A stretch of DNA of 7,925 nt, taken from positions 23,705 through 31,629 of the forward strand of contig DBPX01000003.1 in assembly GCA_002305045.1 (NCBI GenBank), in the 5' to 3' direction. This DNA comes from Ruminococcus sp. UBA1409. GTDB taxonomy: Bacteria; Bacillota; Clostridia; Oscillospirales; Ruminococcaceae. The position numbers and the translations under genes were made by a program. The notes under the pieces were generated by a model, which made no database searches, was not told the origin of the DNA, and saw only the letters and a list, made by a program, of their open reading frames with translations. Below are positions 5,097-7,925 of this stretch, in pieces. How positions within the stretch are numbered: position 1 is the first letter of the stretch; each line of letters opens with the position of its first letter.

Positions 5097-5644
5097 GCGC
5101 TATCCTGCCTGACCGATTTTACAAGACCGTCCATGCTTCCCATATAGACAAGCTCCAGCTCCGGCATGAGAAGAAAATCCTGCGGTCTCATAAGCGCCGC
5201 CGGCTTCGGGAGGCTCGCAATAGCTCCCGACTGCAAAAGCATCTCGCCCACGAATCTCGAGCAGAAATAATGCTTTTCTCTGTTATAGCTCCGCCCCAGC
5301 CTGCACAAAAGCAGTCCGATTGTGTCGTAGCGGTATTTTTTGCGCTCGCTCAGCATCCCGCCGACTATATTCCTGACGCTAAGGTAGACCTCGTCCGGGA
5401 CGGTAAGCCTCATAAGGGCGCAGGGTATGTAGCTGTGGCTGTGGTAATATCCCGACTCCAGCCTCTCGTTGACCAAGCCGGCAGGGATTATCAGCCTTTG
5501 ATATCTTCTTGCGAAGCTGCAAAGGGTGAAAAGACTATCGTCATATGCTATCGAGGCGTGTGTGAAAAGGTCCCCGGTGGTAAGGCTTATCGCTCTTGAA
5601 ACCACCGACCCCGACCTGGTCAGAAGAACATAAATATGGCGCAT
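5078..5644 (-). CDS. Permuted papain-like hydrolase (YiiX/C92-type, NlpC/P60 superfamily)
   Basis: A 188-residue protein that looks like the circularly permuted papain-fold family (YaeF/YiiX, C92), where the catalytic His precedes the Cys. Candidate residues are His29 in THASIAYD and Cys128 in YFCSRFVGE. The surrounding pattern, TTGDLFTHASIA early and YRYDTIGLL followed by the Cys motif later, fits that family. Members are thought to cleave amide or ester bonds, but the substrate here is unknown. No signal peptide is evident (MRHIYVLLTRSG is too short), so it is probably cytoplasmic. ATG at 5642-5644 has AGAGGT (5651-5656) 6 bases upstream and its own promoter at 5703-5731. It is a single-gene unit divergent from the HTH-membrane regulator. 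A general NlpC/P60-like or lipid-modifying (LRAT-like) thiol enzyme is the alternative. Confidence 0.75.
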   Translation of the reverse strand: MRHIYVLLTRSGSVVSRAISLTTGDLFTHASIAYDDSLFTLCSFARRYQRLIIPAGLVNERLESGYYHSHSYIPCALMRLTVPDEVYLSVRNIVGGMLSERKKYRYDTIGLLLCRLGRSYNREKHYFCSRFVGEMLLQSGAIASLPKPAALMRPQDFLLMPELELVYMGSMDGLVKSVRQDSAKPLAV

Positions 5645-5702
5645 TTTAATACCTCTGTAAAACTGCGTCTGCCTTATTAATAGATAAATATCCTATACAT
5701 TT

Positions 5703-5731
5703 ATTCTAACACATCACTCTGTTAAATACAA
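5703..5731 (-). promoter_or_regulatory. Sigma-A-type promoter of the YiiX-like gene
   Basis: On the minus strand TTGTAT (5726-5731) and TAGAAT (5703-5708) are 17 bases apart, with TGT before the -10 box (extended -10). The leader to the ATG would be about 50 bases. Confidence 0.65.
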
Positions 5732-5786
5732 TCCTTATCGGCAAATTTTAAATAAATTTAATTTTTGTTAAGAAATTATGGACCAT

Positions 5787-5828
5787 GGCGGGTTTTTTCC
5801 CCTTTAAAATCCCCCGCCCGAGCTTTTT
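5787..5828 (+). repeat. GC-rich inverted repeat between the divergent promoters
   Basis: GGCGGG (5787-5792) pairs with CCCGCC (5813-5818); TTT and AAA inside can add a few pairs. CGAGC and then TTTTT (5824-5828) follow on the plus strand, giving it a terminator-like look, yet no plus-strand gene lies upstream. It sits directly before the TTGACA at 5830, so it may insulate that promoter or bind a regulator. Confidence 0.35.
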
Positions 5829-5829
5829 C

Positions 5830-5859
5830 TTGACAACAGCCTCCGCATAGAGCTATAAT
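5830..5859 (+). promoter_or_regulatory. Strong sigma-A promoter of the HTH-membrane/GNAT operon
   Basis: Consensus TTGACA (5830-5835) and consensus TATAAT (5854-5859) are 18 bases apart. Transcription should begin near 5866, about 138 bases before the ATG at 6004. A second TATAAT at 5943-5948 has no good -35 box at the right distance. Confidence 0.8.
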
Positions 5860-5879
5860 AAGCTGGACGAAATCTGCCC

Positions 5880-5929
5880 GCAACCACAGGTTGCATGAAC
5901 ATAAACCCCTGTTTGGTGGAATGCAACCT
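5880..5929 (+). promoter_or_regulatory. Leader with mutually exclusive stem pairings (possible RNA switch)
   Basis: GGTTGC (5889-5894) can pair with GCAACC just before it (5880-5885, 3-base loop). It can instead pair with GCAACC further on (5923-5928) as part of a perfect 9-base stem, AGGTTGCAT (5888-5896) with ATGCAACCT (5921-5929). In the second fold AAAC-CCCT-GTTT (5903-5914) forms an inner hairpin, separated from the outer stem by symmetrical six-base internal loops. The two folds cannot coexist. I do not recognise a named riboswitch class; an operator for the HTH protein is an alternative reading. Confidence 0.45.
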
Positions 5930-6003
5930 CGCAATAGGCTATTATAATTATAGCGGACTGCCGTTTGGAGACGCTCAAAATAAAAATAGCGGAGGTAAGC
6001 GTT

Positions 6004-6978
6004 ATGTTGTCGGATAGAATCCTAGAGCTTAGAAGGCAAAGGGGCTGGTCTCAGGAGGAGCTGGCTGAGAGGATGGAGGTCTCCCGTCAGGCGGTGTCGA
6101 AATGGGAGAGCGGTCAGACCGCTCCCGAGCTTGACAAAACACTGGAGCTGAGCCGTATCTTCGAGGTCACAACAGACTATCTTCTAAAGGAGGACGGCGA
6201 AGCCCCTGTCCTAACGGCTGACAAGCCCCTCCCGTCTGGGAGGATAATAAGCCTGTCCCAGGCTAAGGAGTATCTTGGGATAAGGAAAAGAGCGTCCTAT
6301 AAAATAGCGGTGGCAACCTTTTTATGCATACTCTCGGTGATACCTGTTATTATACTGTCGGTAGCCTCCGAGGAGCCGTACAGGCTGGTGACCGAAAAAA
6401 TGGCGGCGGCAGCGGGTCTTTCCTGCATATTTGTGCTTGTGGCAGCTTCGGTGGGACTATATGTCCACACCGGCTTTGAGTCCTCGCCGTATGAGTTTCT
6501 TGAGAAGGAGCCGTATGAGCTGGAGCGTCAGGCTTACTGGCATGTCAGGAGCGAGCAGTCGCAGTTCAGGTCAAAATACGCCGTCTTTAACATAGTCGCA
6601 ACCTGCCTGGAGGTGCTCTCTCCGCTCCCTCTGATAATAGGGGCTTTCTCCGGGGACGGTCTTACCGTCGTGATAACGCTTGCCGTGACCTGTCTTACTG
6701 TCGATGTCGGAGTATTTCTTTACATAATCGCCGGAGTCAAATGGGAGAGTATGCAGCGGCTGCTGAGGGAGGGCGACTACTCCCCAAAGGAAAAGGGCTC
6801 GGAGCTAAGGCGAGGCATCAGCTCCGTTTACTGGCTGTCGGCAGCGGCACTATACCTTGGCGTCTCACTTGTAACCGACGCCTGGGAATCCACCTGGATA
6901 ATCTGGCCGGTCGCCGGAGTCCTGTTCGCAGCTCTTAGCTGTATTTTAAATCTTGTCATCGGTAAAAAGGAGAAGTAG
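6004..6978 (+). CDS. XRE-type HTH regulator fused to a multi-pass membrane domain
   Basis: A 324-residue protein. Residues 3-60 form a Cro/C1 (XRE) helix-turn-helix: [16 protein letters not shown], then the recognition region [13 protein letters not shown], then the usual VTTDYLL end. A linker (about 61-95) leads to a C-terminal membrane region with about six hydrophobic segments near 101-121, 137-155, 192-214, 220-245, 272-290 and 297-320. Such HTH-membrane fusions occur in Clostridia and are thought to link DNA binding at the membrane to a signal; what this one senses is not visible. The ATG at 6004 was chosen over an in-frame TTG at 5965 because GGAGGT (5991-5996) lies 7 bases upstream and the HTH then starts normally. 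It is the first gene of a probable operon with the GNAT gene and may control its own leader or the divergent YiiX-like gene. Confidence 0.88.
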   Translation: MLSDRILELRRQRGWSQEELAERMEVSRQAVSKWESGQTAPELDKTLELSRIFEVTTDYLLKEDGEAPVLTADKPLPSGRIISLSQAKEYLGIRKRASYKIAVATFLCILSVIPVIILSVASEEPYRLVTEKMAAAAGLSCIFVLVAASVGLYVHTGFESSPYEFLEKEPYELERQAYWHVRSEQSQFRSKYAVFNIVATCLEVLSPLPLIIGAFSGDGLTVVITLAVTCLTVDVGVFLYIIAGVKWESMQRLLREGDYSPKEKGSELRRGISSVYWLSAAALYLGVSLVTDAWESTWIIWPVAGVLFAALSCILNLVIGKKEK

Positions 6979-7003
6979 ACATTTTTACAGTCTGGAGGAA
7001 ATC

Positions 7004-7777
7004 ATGCACAGCTTCTATTTTGAAAGACTCTACGGGCTTCTGTCAGGGGAATACTCCTGCCGTCCTGAGGATTTTTGCGGCGAAGAAAACATACTCACCG
7101 AGTCACGGTATTGTGAATCCGGCAGACGCTACAGCGACAAAAAGCCGTTTTTCAGCATGGTGACGACCGGGAAAAACGCCGTCATCACGGCAGACCCTGC
7201 GCTCCTCCCTTTTTTACAGGAGTTTATAAGGAGCAAGACGGGGCACTGGCTGTTCGAGCTTCACAGCCTTATTGAAATAGAAAAAGAGCTTTCAGGGTAC
7301 TCCTATACCCTCTCTCAGACCCATCATATGTTCCTGCCGGACGAGCGCCCGAGACCGTCCCGGTCTGCTTCCTGCCAGCCTGAGCTTCGATGGTACTATG
7401 GCGAGGAAATCCACCGCTTTTACGGCGACAAGAGATTTCCAAACGCCATATGCCAAAAATACCTCCCGCACCGCCCTGACAGGATAGCGCTGACAGCCGT
7501 GTCGGACGGCGAGATAATCGGAATGGCAGGCTGCTCGGAGGACGCTCCCGGCTGGCTGCAAATCGGCATCGATGTCCTGCCTGAGTACCGCTCTCTGGGA
7601 ATCGGGACTCTGCTGGTCTCAAGGCTAAAGGACAAAATACTGGAGTCGGGCGGCGTCCCCTTTTACGGCACCAGCCTCTCAAACTATCACTCCTGGAACA
7701 TCGCCTTAAACTCCGGCTTCAAGCCTGCATGGGTGGAGGTCAGCGCAAAGGAGCTTAAAAGCAGCTCGGGCGGATAG
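7004..7777 (+). CDS. GNAT family N-acetyltransferase
   Basis: A 257-residue protein whose C-terminal half is a GNAT domain that transfers an acetyl group from acetyl-CoA to an amine. The core is IIGMAGCSED (strand), then IGIDVLPEYRSLGIGT (about 187-202), which contains the acetyl-CoA pyrophosphate-binding R-x-x-G-x-G (Arg196, Gly199, Gly201). SLSNYHSWNIALNSGF (about 224-239) is the usual end of the fold. The pattern resembles the GNAT_acetyltran group, which has a long N-terminal extension. The N-terminal 150 residues are not recognised and contain Cys19, Cys25 and Cys37. ATG at 7004 has GGAGG (6994-6998) 5 bases upstream; an in-frame TTG at 6953 overlaps the previous gene and lacks a site. 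The gap to the upstream gene is 25 bases, which suggests co-transcription. The acceptor substrate is unknown, and no convincing terminator was found after it. Confidence 0.88.
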   Translation: MHSFYFERLYGLLSGEYSCRPEDFCGEENILTESRYCESGRRYSDKKPFFSMVTTGKNAVITADPALLPFLQEFIRSKTGHWLFELHSLIEIEKELSGYSYTLSQTHHMFLPDERPRPSRSASCQPELRWYYGEEIHRFYGDKRFPNAICQKYLPHRPDRIALTAVSDGEIIGMAGCSEDAPGWLQIGIDVLPEYRSLGIGTLLVSRLKDKILESGGVPFYGTSLSNYHSWNIALNSGFKPAWVEVSAKELKSSSGG

Positions 7778-7804
7778 CCGCAGCCGGGACTTGTGCAGGA
7801 AGGG

Positions 7805-7883
7805 TAAGGCTGCTGAAATAAGCCTTATCTCTGAACGGCAATAGTTCATAAAGCGAGGGCTTTGGGGCCAGGAGAATGCCGTT
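7805..7883. repeat. Two inverted repeats downstream of the GNAT gene
   Basis: TAAGGCT (7805-7811) pairs with AGCCTTA (7821-7827) around a 9-base loop; no T-run follows, so it is a weak terminator candidate at best. Further on, AACGGCA (7834-7840) pairs with TGCCGTT (7877-7883) across a 36-base gap. Their role is unknown. Confidence 0.35.
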
Positions 7884-7925
7884 GCCGCCGGGGAGGGCAA
7901 GGGCATTTGAAGCGGCAGGAAAACA
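7876..7925 (+). CDS. Possible N-terminus of a gene cut by the right edge
   Basis: From ATG at 7876 the frame stays open to the end of the window and reads MPLPPGRARAFEAAGK. AGGAG (7870-7874) is only one base from the ATG, which is too close for a good ribosome binding site, and no promoter was recognised. The stretch is too short to identify a family, so it could be chance. Sequence to the right of the window would settle it. Confidence 0.2.
   Translation, partial: MPLPPGRARAFEAAGK

Noticed and set aside
4979..5599. 206-codon plus-strand open frame
   Set aside because: It is antisense to the YiiX-like gene, which has a promoter, ribosome binding site, terminator and recognisable motifs; this frame has none.
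5943..5948. Second TATAAT before the HTH-membrane gene
   Set aside because: No acceptable -35 box lies 15-19 bases upstream, and the sequence is part of an AT-rich inverted repeat GCTAT/ATAGC; the 5830-5859 promoter is far better.
5965..6003. Upstream TTG start for the HTH-membrane protein
   Set aside because: The frame is merely open through the leader; GGAGGT at 5991-5996 points to ATG at 6004.
6953..7003. Upstream TTG start for the GNAT gene
   Set aside because: It overlaps the end of the previous gene and has no ribosome binding site, while GGAGG at 6994-6998 serves ATG at 7004.
7706..7906. 66-codon minus-strand frame at the right end
   Set aside because: It overlaps the GNAT 3' end and low-information sequence, and has no ribosome binding site or recognisable protein pattern.

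Overview
The window looks like chromosomal DNA from a Gram-positive anaerobe of the class Clostridia, probably a gut member of the Oscillospirales/Ruminococcaceae type. The reasons are strong GGAGG-type Shine-Dalgarno sites, sigma-A promoters with TGn extensions, many ATA and AGG codons at a moderate GC content, a lipoprotein with a short Firmicute signal, and a VUT transporter of the form common in that group. This assignment is inference from protein style, not from a marker gene. No phage, insertion sequence, CRISPR array, tRNA or rRNA is visible.

Layout: (1) Bases 1-114 hold the acidic C-terminus of a gene cut by the left edge. (2) Bases 115-536 are a gene-poor stretch packed with perfect hairpins, including a bidirectional terminator at 372-404 nested in a larger branched fold. 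(3) prfC, release factor 3, runs on the minus strand (537-2132) from a TTG start. (4) A divergent promoter pair at 2184-2303 separates prfC from a secreted lipoprotein (2371-3033, plus). (5) A bidirectional terminator at 3054-3089 closes the lipoprotein gene and the convergent minus-strand pair made of a VUT-family transporter (about 3747-4538) and a short-chain dehydrogenase (3088-3744). (6) A 500-base non-coding stretch at 4554-5077 holds several inverted and short tandem repeats. (7) A permuted papain-like (YiiX/C92-type) hydrolase gene (5078-5644, minus) diverges from an HTH-plus-membrane regulator (6004-6978, plus), which is followed after 25 bases by a GNAT acetyltransferase (7004-7777). 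(8) The last 148 bases hold hairpins and possibly the first codons of another gene.

How the genes relate: only two gene pairs look co-transcribed. VUT and SDR are separated by 2 bases, with the SDR ribosome binding site inside the end of the VUT gene. HTH-membrane and GNAT form the second pair, behind a strong TTGACA-18-TATAAT promoter and a leader of about 138 bases in which one GGTTGC segment can pair with either of two GCAACC segments. I see no recognisable defence, secondary-metabolite or mobile system. The features most worth a second look are that leader, the hairpin clusters at 336-507 and 4590-4965, and the inverted repeat covering both -35 boxes of the prfC/lipoprotein divergent promoters.
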